In this document: piece after piece, positions 26,611 to 34,762 of the stretch
Numbering within the stretch: position 1 is the first letter of the stretch
How the letters are laid out: each line of letters opens with the position of its first letter
NCBI RefSeq assembly: GCF_016902535.1
Contig: NZ_JACSNY010000003.1
Span: 186,001-250,000, forward strand
Length of the DNA: 64,000 nt
Reading direction: 5' to 3'
Origin: Anaerotignum lactatifermentans
Lineage (GTDB): Bacteria; Bacillota; Clostridia; Lachnospirales; Anaerotignaceae
Translations under genes and position numbers: made by a program
Notes under the pieces: model-generated
What the model saw: only the letters and a program-made list of their open reading frames with translations
Database searches by the model: none
What the model was told of the DNA's origin: nothing

Positions 26611-26750
26611 ATGAGGCGGATTATGCCTGCTATGCCCTCCGGCACTATGGAATACGGCCGGGAGAATGGGCCAAAATGGAACTGGCGGAAAGAATGTTTT
26701 TGTGCGCTGTGATTGAGCTGGAACTGGAAGAAGGGGCAAAGAAGGGATGA
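26242..26750 (+). CDS. Frameshifted tail chaperone (gpGT-type fusion)
   Basis: Predicted -1 frameshift product: codons 26242-26592, then reading resumes at base 26592 and ends at TGA 26748-26750, about 169 residues. The extension KLIREGVDEADYACYALRHY followed by GIRPGEWAKMELAERMFLCA looks like a real folded domain. It has the typical T-domain flavour of myophage gpGT equivalents, and it continues in the -1 frame without stops. It ends five bases before the next start (TTG 26755). The shift is inferred from the slippery site and stem, not observed. Confidence 0.75.
26586..26640 (+). promoter_or_regulatory. -1 programmed ribosomal frameshift signal
   Basis: Slippery heptamer A AAA AAC (26586-26592) is in the correct phase with the zero-frame codons GCA AAA AAC. 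A 7-base spacer follows, then an 11-bp stem (26600-26610 with 26630-26640, one G-U) enclosing a smaller AGGC/GCCT helix (26614-26617 with 26625-26628). Spacing and stability are textbook. Confidence 0.85.
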
Positions 26751-26754
26751 CACA

Positions 26755-27390
26755 TTGCGAAAAAAGAAAAGTCTGTTTTTTCGCCTGATGCAGGCGACAG
26801 AAAAAGAAAAGAGAAAACGAGGCCCCGGTATCTGGGAAACGGCAGAGAAAAGGCATCTGGGAGAGCGGCGATCTGTTTTTCAGAAGGAAAGGACCACTGT
26901 TCAGGAAAAACAGTCTTTTTTTCGGACGGCGGTTCTTCAAAAAGAGCGGGAACGGCAGGCGGAACGGCTGGAACGTGTCTTTTGGCGGCCTTCCGCGGGA
27001 AAAACGGCAGGAGAACATCACCCAAAAACGCTTTTTTTCGGGGAAAATGGGGTGCAAATACGCAACGAGACAAAGGGAGAGCGGCGTTTTGGAAAGGAAA
27101 TCAGCAGACGGGAGCTGTTTTCCCGGCAGAAAGAGGAAAAGGACAGACAAAGAAGTGTTGGGAATTTATTTTTCGCGGACATGAGACGGGAGAACAAAGA
27201 AAGAACGGCACTGGAGGAGATGAGCCGATATTTTTCTGAAATACGGGAGAAAGACAGCGGGCAGAACGTGACAATACATATTGGACAGATCCGGGAGACA
27301 GCGGATGTGGACAAGGTCATGGAAGAGATGACGAAGAAGCTGTGGGAAGCCCGTTCCATGGGACGCAGCAGAATAGAAAGGCGGAGATAG
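26755..27390 (+). CDS. Candidate miniature tail tape measure protein
   Basis: 211 residues from TTG 26755, with GAAGGG 8 bases upstream; the frame is open earlier (ATG 26713), but that lies inside the chaperone extension. It occupies the tape-measure slot right after gpG/GT. It is highly charged and predicted helical (E, K and R dominate). Aromatic residues recur roughly every 10-20 positions (8/9, 27, 42, 55/56, 76/77, 94/95, 112, 122, 139/140, 159/160). Its end, VTIHIGQIRETADVDKVMEE then MTKKLW, resembles the C-terminal signature of XkdO-type tape measures. PBSX XkdO is about 1300 residues, so this would be extremely short. Alternatives are a deletion remnant or an unrelated linker protein. 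Confidence 0.6.
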   Translation: MRKKKSLFFRLMQATEKEKRKRGPGIWETAEKRHLGERRSVFQKERTTVQEKQSFFRTAVLQKERERQAERLERVFWRPSAGKTAGEHHPKTLFFGENGVQIRNETKGERRFGKEISRRELFSRQKEEKDRQRSVGNLFFADMRRENKERTALEEMSRYFSEIREKDSGQNVTIHIGQIRETADVDKVMEEMTKKLWEARSMGRSRIERRR

Positions 27391-27391
27391 G

Positions 27392-27733
27392 ATGCTGGAA
27401 ATCATGAAGCAGCTGGCGCTGGACGCGGTGGATAAGGAGAGTCTGGCGGATTTTACCATTGGGACAGTGAGCAGTGTATCCCCTCTGGTGATCCGGCAGG
27501 AGGATGGGCCGGAGCTGACAGAAAGGTTTCTGGTTCTGGCCAGGAGTGTAACAGACCACGAAGAACGGGGGCAGGCCAGAATCTGGACGGAAAATGAACC
27601 GGACCGCTGGTCGGAATACCGTTTGATCCGGCGGAACGGTCTGAAACAGGGGGAAAAGGTGATTCTGGTCAAAGCGTCTGGCGGGCAGCAGTATGTGGTG
27701 CTGGACAGAGCGGCGAAAGGGGGAGAAGAATGA
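27392..27733 (+). CDS. Phage tail protein, DUF2577 (XkdR/YqbR-like)
   Basis: 113 residues, ATG 27392 with GGAG upstream. MLEIMKQLALDAVDKESLAD, then FTIGTVSSVSPLVIRQEDGP, a hydrophobic beta core (LTERFLVLARSV), KQGEKVILVKASGGQQYVVL and the terminal LDR motif are typical of DUF2577 baseplate-associated proteins. It overlaps xkdS by ATGA at 27730. Confidence 0.8.
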   Translation: MLEIMKQLALDAVDKESLADFTIGTVSSVSPLVIRQEDGPELTERFLVLARSVTDHEERGQARIWTENEPDRWSEYRLIRRNGLKQGEKVILVKASGGQQYVVLDRAAKGGEE

Positions 27734-28143
27734 TACCCAAGAGAGAAAGCGTGGTATTGCTGGAGACGGTAGAGGAAAAAAAGATGCCGTCTCTGACCTA
27801 TGCCATGATGGAGACAAAAGGGGAAATCAGAGGAAATGCAGACGGTTTGGAGGCCATAAAACAGGCCATTTACAAGATATTGATGACGGAGCGGTACCGG
27901 TATTTGATCTATGATTTTCAATACGGCGTGGAGCTGGCGGATCTGTATGGCAGACCGGCGGCATATGTGATCCCGGAGGTGGAAAAGCGCATCCGAGAAG
28001 CATTGCTGGCCGATGACAGGGTGAATTCCGTGGAGGATTTCCAGTTTTCAGAGGAACAGGGGGCATTGGCGGTGCGTTTTCAGGCGGAAACGGAATTGGG
28101 AACCATAGAGCTGGAAAGAAAGGTGGAAACGGCATATGTTTGA
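27730..28143 (+). CDS. Baseplate wedge protein (XkdS-like, DUF2634)
   Basis: 137 residues, XkdS size. SLTYAMMETKGEIRGNADGL, then EAIKQAIYKILMTERYRYLI YDFQYGVELADLYG and PEVEKRIREALLADDRV are the DUF2634/gp25-like core. Related proteins form the wedge that triggers sheath contraction. It overlaps xkdT by 8 bases. Confidence 0.88.
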   Translation: MIPKRESVVLLETVEEKKMPSLTYAMMETKGEIRGNADGLEAIKQAIYKILMTERYRYLIYDFQYGVELADLYGRPAAYVIPEVEKRIREALLADDRVNSVEDFQFSEEQGALAVRFQAETELGTIELERKVETAYV

Positions 28144-29200
28144 GGATTACGAGGGTTTGATGGCCAGAAAGCTGGCTATGATCTCAGATAAGAGAGACAA
28201 ACGGCAGGGCAGTCTGATTTTTGACGCTATGGCACCCAACGCGGCGGAAAGTGCTTCTTTTTACGCGGATCTGGAAATGCTGATGGACCGGACCTTTGCC
28301 GATACAGCCACAGGCGAGGATTTGACCAGAAGATGCGCCGAACGGGGCATCTGGCGGAAGGAAGCGGTAAAAGCTACATTTTACGGGAAATTTCTGGATG
28401 GAGAAGGCGCGGGATACCCTTTGGAAACGGGCGAACGGTTTTATCTGGAGGGACTCTATTACTGTGTGACAGGGCAGGAAAACGGCCGCTATGTGCTGGA
28501 ATGCGAGACTGCGGGAGAGATTGGCAACAGTTTTCTGGGAGAATTGCTGCCGGTACAGCATCTGGAAGGATTGGCTGTGGCTGAGCTGGAGGAACTGCGG
28601 ACCGACGGCGAGGATGAGGAAGAGGACGAGGTACTGCGCGGACGGTACATGGACAGTTTTACCGCAGACGCCTTTGGCGGAAATGTGGCCGATTACAGGA
28701 AGAAGGTCATGGCGCTGGAAGGCGTGGGCGGCGTAAAGGTCTATCCTATCTGGAACGGCGGCGGTACGGTGAAACTGGTGGTGCTGGACAGAGGATGGAG
28801 AAAGCCCACAGAAAAGGAACTGGAGGAAATACAGACACAGATTGATCCGCAGCAGCGGGGGCTGGGCTACGGCATCGCGCCGGTGGGCCATAAGGTCACC
28901 GTGGAAGCGGCGGAGGAAAAGGCGTGTGAGATTACCACAGAACTGACTTTGGAGGAGAATGCTGTATTAGAGGATATTCTGGAAAAAATAAAAGCGGCGT
29001 GGGAGGAGTATTTTCTGAGTCTGCGAAAAAAATGGGCAGACAGCGAACGGCTGGCAGTGCGGATCAGTTATTTGGAATCGGCAGCGCTGGAGGTATTCGG
29101 TGTGGTGGATATTCAGAATACCACAATCTGCCATCAGGCGCAGAATCTGATTCTGGAGGAAACAGAAATCCCGGTACTGGGAGAGATTGAGGTGGTCTGA
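28136..29200 (+). CDS. Baseplate J-like protein (XkdT)
   Basis: 354 residues, close to PBSX XkdT. ATG 28136. The N-terminal AMAPNAAESASFYADLEMLM helical domain and RCAERGIWRK are followed by the beta domain TFYGKFLDGEGAGYPLETGE. The C-terminal Baseplate_J part (YIESAALE-like ISYLESAALEVFGVVDIQNT) is clear. It forms the baseplate wedge ring with XkdS and XkdU. Confidence 0.92.
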   Translation: MFEDYEGLMARKLAMISDKRDKRQGSLIFDAMAPNAAESASFYADLEMLMDRTFADTATGEDLTRRCAERGIWRKEAVKATFYGKFLDGEGAGYPLETGERFYLEGLYYCVTGQENGRYVLECETAGEIGNSFLGELLPVQHLEGLAVAELEELRTDGEDEEEDEVLRGRYMDSFTADAFGGNVADYRKKVMALEGVGGVKVYPIWNGGGTVKLVVLDRGWRKPTEKELEEIQTQIDPQQRGLGYGIAPVGHKVTVEAAEEKACEITTELTLEENAVLEDILEKIKAAWEEYFLSLRKKWADSERLAVRISYLESAALEVFGVVDIQNTTICHQAQNLILEETEIPVLGEIEVV

Positions 29201-29770
29201 GTGGAAAACAGGTATGAGAAATATGTGCCGCCAATGCTGTTGGAATATGCGCAGTTTCGGAAGCTGGCGGAATTGGAAGGCGGCATTTTGGAAGAAGAGG
29301 CACAGGCAAAGGCAGAAACGGAGCAAAGCCAATGGATTCTGACCTCGTGCAGAGAAGGGCTTCTGCGCAGAGCGGCGTTCATGGGACTTCGTGTGGAGCC
29401 GGAGGAAGAAATTGAAAAGATGCGGGAGAGAGTGCTTTCTTATTGGAGCAGCCGTACGCCATATACCTATTTTATGGTACTGGACTGGCTGGACGGTTAC
29501 TGTGGGGAAACGGGATATCAGGCGGAAATACGGTATGACCAATATTTGCTGAAAATTGTACTGCGGCTGGCGGAAAAGGAAAAACGGGCAGCGGTATATG
29601 AATGGCTGCGCAGCCGTATTCCTGCGAATATTGTGCTGGAGGTACTGCTGGATGTCAACCCGCACAGGAAGGTAGGCTGGCTGACTCATGGGCAGCTGAA
29701 ACAGTCGGGATGGACCTATGGACAGATTCCTTATGAGGATTTGGCGGCCTATGAGCGGAAGAAGGAATAA
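29201..29770 (+). CDS. Baseplate protein (XkdU/YmfQ-like)
   Basis: 189 residues, GTG 29201 directly after the xkdT stop, coupled to it. KYVPPMLLEYAQFRKLAELE, WILTSCREGLLRRAAFMGL, YTYFMVLDWLDGYCGETGYQ and VLEVLLDVNPHRKVGWLTHG fit the YmfQ/DUF2313 family. It is the last gene of the cluster. In PBSX a tail fibre (xkdV), holins and an amidase follow; here the next gene is secG. The C-terminal HGQLKQSGWTYGQI segment could mediate fibre-like contacts, but no fibre gene exists in the window. Confidence 0.85.
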   Translation: MENRYEKYVPPMLLEYAQFRKLAELEGGILEEEAQAKAETEQSQWILTSCREGLLRRAAFMGLRVEPEEEIEKMRERVLSYWSSRTPYTYFMVLDWLDGYCGETGYQAEIRYDQYLLKIVLRLAEKEKRAAVYEWLRSRIPANIVLEVLLDVNPHRKVGWLTHGQLKQSGWTYGQIPYEDLAAYERKKE

Positions 29771-29837
29771 ATTGCGGAGGGTCGAATTTGTTTTGAAAAA
29801 TCCGGAATATATTTTTTCCGGGAATAGAAAAAAATCC

Positions 29838-29866
29838 TTGCGGAGTCAGGGGTTTTGTGATAGAAT
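29838..29866 (+). promoter_or_regulatory. Promoter of secG
   Basis: TTGCGG (29838-29843) and TAGAAT (29861-29866), 17-base spacing. It lies between the end of the particle cluster and secG, so host genes downstream do not depend on the cluster promoter. Confidence 0.65.
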
Positions 29867-29928
29867 ATTGATACTGTGTGAAAGAATAGGCCCGTTTTAT
29901 TAAGGGAAAAATATAGGAGGTTTCAAAA

Positions 29929-30171
29929 ATGGCGACCATCAGTTTGGTTTTATCCGTAGTTTTGCTTATTTTATCTGTATTGCTTTGTATCATCATCCTG
30001 CTTCAGTCCAAGCGTTCCGCAGGCCTGGGCGCTATCAGCGGCGGCGGCAGCGGCGACACATACTGGAGCAAGAATAAAGGCAGTTCCATGGAAGGCGCTT
30101 TGGAAAGATACACAAAGATCGGCGGCGCCCTGTTCATGATTATTGCTTTTGTCATCAACCTGGTAGGCTGA
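29929..30171 (+). CDS. secG: Preprotein translocase subunit SecG
   Basis: Accessory subunit of the SecYEG channel. 80 residues, ATG 29929 after ATAGGAGG. Two membrane helices (about residues 4-24 and 62-79) flank the family loop QSKRSAGLGAISGGGSGDTY. secG-rnr-smpB-ssrA is a conserved Firmicutes order. Confidence 0.95.
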   Translation: MATISLVLSVVLLILSVLLCIIILLQSKRSAGLGAISGGGSGDTYWSKNKGSSMEGALERYTKIGGALFMIIAFVINLVG

Positions 30172-30291
30172 GAAAGATAAGAGATGCAGAAATGCGTCTC
30201 TTTTTTTGTAAGAAAACGGAGAAAACGGAAAAAATATGGGAAAAAGCAATTTCCTTTGGATGGGGATGTCTGTGTGGCAAAGGAGGGAATC

Positions 30292-32442
30292 ATGGAGAAA
30301 GATATTTGGACCATTCGAAAAGAAAAAATACTGGCGTTGATGGAGACGGAAGCCTATACGCCTATGAAACGAAAAGAGATTCGGCGGCTGATGGAGGTGC
30401 CGGAGGAGGACCGGGAAGATTTTGATCGGATGATCGAAGAATTGAAGGAGGAAGGCAGCGTTTTTGAGACAAAAAAAGGCAAGCTGGCTTCCCCTCGGGC
30501 GCTACAGATGGCAAGGGGTACTTTCCTTTCCCATGCCAAGGGATTTGGTTTCGTTGCGCCGGAAAACGGCGGGGAGGATGTATTTATCCCGGCGGCGGAA
30601 ACAAACGGCGCCATGCAGCAGGACAAGGTGCTGTATAAGGTGACAGGACGCAGCGGCGGCGGGAAACGGGCCGAAGGCGTTATCATCAAGGTGTTGGAGC
30701 GGGGGCTGAACCGTATTGTGGGACTCTATGAACAGGGAAAGGGATTTGGTTTTGTCATTGCTGACGACAGGAAGATCGGCAAGGATATTTTTATTGCCAG
30801 AGAGGACAGTATGGGCGCAGTCAGCGGTCATAAAGTAGTGGTGGAGATCACCGATTACGGCGATGAGCGCAGGAATCCCGAAGGAAAGATCACTGAGATT
30901 CTGGGGCATATCAACGATCCCGGCGTGGATATTCTGTCTGTGATCCGACGTTATGAGCTGCCGGTGGAATTTCCCGGGGAAGTCTATGACCAGATTCAAA
31001 ATCTGGAGACGGAAGTGCGGGAAGAGGACAAGGAAGGCAGAGAGGATTTGCGGGATGTACTGACCATCACCATCGATGGGGCGGATGCCAAGGATTTGGA
31101 TGACGCTGTATCTTTACGGAAACTGCACAACGGGAATTACGAGCTGGGGGTTCATATTGCGGACGTGTCTCATTATGTACCGGAAGGAACGCCCCTGGAC
31201 AAAGAGGCTTATGCCAGAGGCACCAGTGTATATCTGGTGGACCGGGTCATTCCTATGCTGCCCCATAAGCTGAGCAACGGCATTTGTTCTCTGAATCCGG
31301 AGACAGACCGGTTGACCATGAGCTGTATCATGGAGATTGATGAAAAAGGAAATGTGGCGCATTATCGTATTGTCAATTCTGTGATTTATTCCAATTATCG
31401 TATGACCTATATGGCGGTCAGGGAAATTCTGGAGGACAAAACGCCGGAGCTTCTGGAAAAATACGCCGAGATCGTCCCCATGCTGGAGGAAATGAATGAA
31501 CTGCGGCAGATTCTGGGCGAAAAACGGAAACGGCGGGGTTCCGTGAATTTTGATTTGCCGGAATCCAAGATCATTCTGGATGAAGAGGGAAAACCGGTGG
31601 AGATTCGTCCGGAGGACCGGAATATTGCTACCAATTTGATTGAGGAATTTATGCTGGTATGCAACGAGACCGTGGCAGAGAGCTTTTTCTGGCAGGAAGT
31701 GCCTTTTGTATTCCGTTCTCATCAGGAGCCGGATGAGGAGAAAACGGAAAAGATGGAGCAGTTTCTGCGGGGATTCGGTTACTACGTGCGGAAAAAGGAC
31801 GGGGAGATTCATCCCAGAGAATTCCAGCGGATATTATCCCAGGCGGAAGGAAAGCCAGAGGAACGCATCATTACCCGTATGGTGCTGCGGAGCATGATGC
31901 AGGCCAGATATACGGCGGACAATCAGGGCCATTTTGGTCTGGCGGCAAAGTATTACTGCCATTTTACCTCTCCCATCCGCCGGTATCCCGATCTGGAGAT
32001 CCATCGTCTTATCAAGCTGATATTGGCGGGAGAGATGGCCGGAAAGCGGGAAGAAAACTATCGGAAGAAAATGCCGGAGATTGCCCTGCACTGTTCCAGA
32101 AGAGAGCGAATCGCCGAGGACGCGGAACGGGATACGGACGATTTGAAGAAAGTGGAATATATGCTGGACAAGATCGGACAGAGTTATAGGGGCATTATTT
32201 CCGGTGTTACCAACTGGGGCATTTATGTGGAACTGGAAAATACGGTGGAAGGCATGGTAGCGTTGTCGCAGATGGACGATGATTATTATGCTTTCGACGA
32301 GCGCACCATGCAGGTGGTTGGCAGATGCAGCCAGAAGGCATACCGTCTGGGAGACCAGGTGCAGGTTGTGGTGACAAAGGTTTCCAAGGAGCTGGGAACG
32401 GTGGATTTTGCCTTTGTGGAAGAGGACGAAGCGGAAATGTAA
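30292..32442 (+). CDS. rnr: Ribonuclease R
   Basis: 3'-5' exoribonuclease that degrades structured RNA and works with SmpB-tmRNA on stalled messages. 716 residues from ATG 30292, preceded by AAAGGAGGG; the upstream open frame is discarded for lack of a site. Order: N-terminal winged helix ([20 protein letters not shown]), cold-shock domains ([19 protein letters not shown]), RNB catalytic core ([16 protein letters not shown] with its aspartates, about residues 258-273; [15 protein letters not shown]), and an S1 domain ([20 protein letters not shown]). Confidence 0.96.
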   Translation: MEKDIWTIRKEKILALMETEAYTPMKRKEIRRLMEVPEEDREDFDRMIEELKEEGSVFETKKGKLASPRALQMARGTFLSHAKGFGFVAPENGGEDVFIPAAETNGAMQQDKVLYKVTGRSGGGKRAEGVIIKVLERGLNRIVGLYEQGKGFGFVIADDRKIGKDIFIAREDSMGAVSGHKVVVEITDYGDERRNPEGKITEILGHINDPGVDILSVIRRYELPVEFPGEVYDQIQNLETEVREEDKEGREDLRDVLTITIDGADAKDLDDAVSLRKLHNGNYELGVHIADVSHYVPEGTPLDKEAYARGTSVYLVDRVIPMLPHKLSNGICSLNPETDRLTMSCIMEIDEKGNVAHYRIVNSVIYSNYRMTYMAVREILEDKTPELLEKYAEIVPMLEEMNELRQILGEKRKRRGSVNFDLPESKIILDEEGKPVEIRPEDRNIATNLIEEFMLVCNETVAESFFWQEVPFVFRSHQEPDEEKTEKMEQFLRGFGYYVRKKDGEIHPREFQRILSQAEGKPEERIITRMVLRSMMQARYTADNQGHFGLAAKYYCHFTSPIRRYPDLEIHRLIKLILAGEMAGKREENYRKKMPEIALHCSRRERIAEDAERDTDDLKKVEYMLDKIGQSYRGIISGVTNWGIYVELENTVEGMVALSQMDDDYYAFDERTMQVVGRCSQKAYRLGDQVQVVVTKVSKELGTVDFAFVEEDEAEM

Positions 32443-32474
32443 GAAAATTGATGATTTTGTAATAGAATCGTCAT

Positions 32475-32502
32475 TTGATTTTTGGGGAAATTATGATATA
32501 AT
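32475..32502 (+). promoter_or_regulatory. Promoter of smpB
   Basis: TTGATT (32475-32480) and TATAAT (32497-32502), 16-base spacing, with TGA before the -10 (extended). Fifty bases before the smpB start. Confidence 0.6.
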
Positions 32503-32551
32503 CATCCTGCGAGAGAATGTCGCGGAAAAAAAGAAAGTACAGGTGTGGCCA

Positions 32552-33025
32552 ATGGCGAAGGGAAATGGAACGAAGCTGATCGCGCAGAATAAAAAAGCAT
32601 ATCATGATTATTTTATCGAGGAAGTGTATCAGGCGGGGATCTCCCTTGTGGGCACGGAGGTAAAAAGCCTGCGGGCAGGCAAGTGCAGTCTGAAGGAAAG
32701 CTATATCCGCATTGAAAATGGAGAGGCTTTCATCTATAATATGCATATCAGTCCTTATGAACAGGGGAATATCTTCAATAAAGACCCACTGCGCACAAGG
32801 CGTCTGCTTCTGCATAAAAACCAGATCCGTAAGCTGGCCATGGAAGTGCAGGCGGCCGGATATACCATTGTGCCGCTGAAGGTGTATTTTGACAGAAGTC
32901 TGGTAAAGCTGGATATTGGGCTGGCGAAAGGGAAGAAGCTTTATGATAAGCGGGAGACCATCGCCAAAAACGATATGCGGCGTCAGGCGGAAAAAGATTT
33001 TAAAATACGAAATCTTACTTTGTAA
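32552..33025 (+). CDS. smpB: SsrA-binding protein SmpB
   Basis: Binds the tRNA-like domain of tmRNA and brings it to stalled ribosomes. 157 residues. ATG 32552 ([20 protein letters not shown]) is chosen because the conserved family start is there, with AGGTGTGG upstream. The [27 protein letters not shown]-like [16 protein letters not shown] and [18 protein letters not shown] blocks are complete. ssrA follows 56 bases later. Confidence 0.96.
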   Translation: MAKGNGTKLIAQNKKAYHDYFIEEVYQAGISLVGTEVKSLRAGKCSLKESYIRIENGEAFIYNMHISPYEQGNIFNKDPLRTRRLLLHKNQIRKLAMEVQAAGYTIVPLKVYFDRSLVKLDIGLAKGKKLYDKRETIAKNDMRRQAEKDFKIRNLTL

Positions 33026-33055
33026 GAGGAAGGATTCCAAAGGTTGTCGAAAGTG

Positions 33056-33075
33056 TCCTCCGCTTCGGCGGAGGA
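33056..33075 (+). other. Hairpin directly upstream of tmRNA
   Basis: TCCTCCGC, UUCG tetraloop, GCGGAGGA: a perfect 8-bp stem at 33056-33075 with no T-run. It stops 6 bases before the mature tmRNA 5' end. A 5' processing or protection element of a smpB-ssrA cotranscript is the likely role. Confidence 0.6.
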
Positions 33076-33081
33076 GGATAG

Positions 33082-33435
33082 GGGGATGTAAAGGTTTCGA
33101 CGGGAGTCTTGAAAGTAGGGATAGCCATCCGCAGGCCGGTGAACTGCGTCATCAAGCCGGAAAATTCTTAAAAAGAAACGACAACAATAAATTAGCATAC
33201 GCTGCCTAATTGCGGCAGCTGTCAACCCCGGATTTCCTGCCGTCCGGGTGCTTGGCATCGACCTGGCGGGGCACTTTTTCGCTTAAGCTTTGCGGCGGAA
33301 AAAGACTCATGAAGCTACTGGGGCATAAAGCCTGTCATTCGGCGTTATGACCCGGGAATTTCAATAGACTGACTGTGATGGGAGAGGTTCTTACAGATGG
33401 GTTTTCGGACAGGGGTTCGACTCCCCTCATCTCCA
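33082..33435 (+). ncRNA. ssrA: Transfer-messenger RNA (tmRNA)
   Basis: Rescues stalled ribosomes and tags the nascent peptide. The 5' GGGGATG pairs with the 3' CATCTCC before an encoded CCA (33433-33435), and the T-arm GGTTCGACTCCC precedes it. The tag frame is clear at 33177-33209: NDNNKLAYAA and TAA. The exact resume codon is uncertain because the triplet before AAC is AGA rather than the usual GCA or GGN. Pseudoknot-like GC-rich blocks follow. About 354 bases, normal size. It lies downstream of smpB. Confidence 0.95.
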
Positions 33436-33534
33436 TGGAAAAAGCGGGCGTTCGGGCGGTGATTATCTCCGTCTGTGCGCCGTTTTTTTGAGGAAACAGT
33501 ATGGGTGAAAAGGACGAAAAAAGGGGGAAAATAA

Positions 33535-34710
33535 ATGGGAAAAGGATGGATGCTGTTTCGGGGCATCTTCAAAAGAAAACAAAGGTCACCGGAATCCATG
33601 GGGCACGCAGAACGTCGGAGATTCCAATGTGAATGGAGTTGTTTTCCTGAAAAGACTGCCGGCGCGGTTCCCCTGGAAAGAGCGGGAAGCGGGAAAGCTG
33701 GTATTTTCTTAAGGGGTATCTGCTTTTTTGCGGTATTTTTTCTTTGCTGCGGCATATACAGCGTACACAGCACCCGGGCGGAAGGGTTCCCTTATGAAAT
33801 AGAGGTAAATCTTTCCAAAAATGTGGTGACGGTGTACCGGGCTGATGAAAATGGGGAATATTCTCTGGCGGACCGGGCGTTTGTTTGCTCGGTGGGGAAG
33901 GCTACCCCTACGGGCGTGTTCCGTACTACGGACAAGTATGAATGGCGGGCGCTGTTCGGCAATGTGTTCGGGCAGTATGCCACAAGAATCACAGGAAGCA
34001 TTCTGTTCCATTCTGTGCCGTATTTTGAAATGTATGATAAGGGGTCCTTGGAATATCTGGAATACAATAAGCTGGGGACCACGGCGTCTATGGGCTGTGT
34101 CCGACTGACGGTGGAGGACGCGAAATGGATTTACGACAACTGCCCTTCCGGAACGACAGTACGGATTGTGAAAGATGGAGCAGTACCCATTACACCGGAG
34201 GAGCCTGTAACCATTGACGTAAACAACATGGAACTTCGCGGATGGGACCCGACAGATCCGGACCTGAGCAATCCCTGGAGAAGCCAGCTGCCGGACCATG
34301 CCAGACTGGAGAAGCTAACGGTCAAAAATCCGGAGACAAGTTTCTGGCTGGAAGCGTTTTACGGCGGCGGCAGTTATTATCTGAAGGCGGAGGACGCCAA
34401 AATGGTGTTTGGGTATTTTGAGAAAAATCTTCTTTTGCCCACATCTTTATCTTCCAGCTGGAAGGCCAATGACAAACTTCCATTTTTATATGGAGAAAAA
34501 AGCTATGAAGTGGAATACTGCATCTATGACGGCGTTCCTTATTATAAACTGCGGGATCTGGCTGACATATCCGGCATTACGATTTCCTGGAGCATGGAGA
34601 AAAATGAGAGAACCAACATCCTGCTGCAGGACAATACCTTTGCGGGAAGATGGGAAAAGCTGATTCGGGAAGGACGCAGGATAGAGCAAGCCATAGAGGA
34701 GATTTCCTGA
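33535..34710 (+). CDS. L,D-transpeptidase (YkuD) with membrane anchor
   Basis: Cell-wall enzyme expected to form or modify 3-3 crosslinks or attach proteins to peptidoglycan. 391 residues, ATG 33535 after GGGGGAAAATAA. A basic cytosolic leader (about 58 residues) precedes one membrane helix (about 58-78, GIFLRGICFFAVFFLCCGIY). The YkuD domain spans about 85-215, with HSVPYF and the catalytic TTASMGCVRL (Cys near residue 187). The C-terminal third resembles a stalk-type domain (FLYGEKSYEVEYCIYDGVPY, YKLRDLADISGITISWSMEK). The following gene also carries a stalk domain. Confidence 0.85.
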   Translation: MGKGWMLFRGIFKRKQRSPESMGHAERRRFQCEWSCFPEKTAGAVPLERAGSGKAGIFLRGICFFAVFFLCCGIYSVHSTRAEGFPYEIEVNLSKNVVTVYRADENGEYSLADRAFVCSVGKATPTGVFRTTDKYEWRALFGNVFGQYATRITGSILFHSVPYFEMYDKGSLEYLEYNKLGTTASMGCVRLTVEDAKWIYDNCPSGTTVRIVKDGAVPITPEEPVTIDVNNMELRGWDPTDPDLSNPWRSQLPDHARLEKLTVKNPETSFWLEAFYGGGSYYLKAEDAKMVFGYFEKNLLLPTSLSSSWKANDKLPFLYGEKSYEVEYCIYDGVPYYKLRDLADISGITISWSMEKNERTNILLQDNTFAGRWEKLIREGRRIEQAIEEIS

Positions 34711-34762
34711 GTTTGCCCCTATGGTATGACGCAGGGAGAAATCATCAGAAAGAGGGAGAAGA

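Noticed and set aside
15201-29928. Attachment-site direct repeats flanking the cluster
   Set aside because: No convincing direct repeat was found by eye at the two borders; a computed repeat search could still find one.
33082-33435. tmRNA as the integration site of the particle cluster
   Set aside because: The cluster ends at 29770, with secG, rnr and smpB in between, and no repeat of the ssrA 3' end was found near the cluster.
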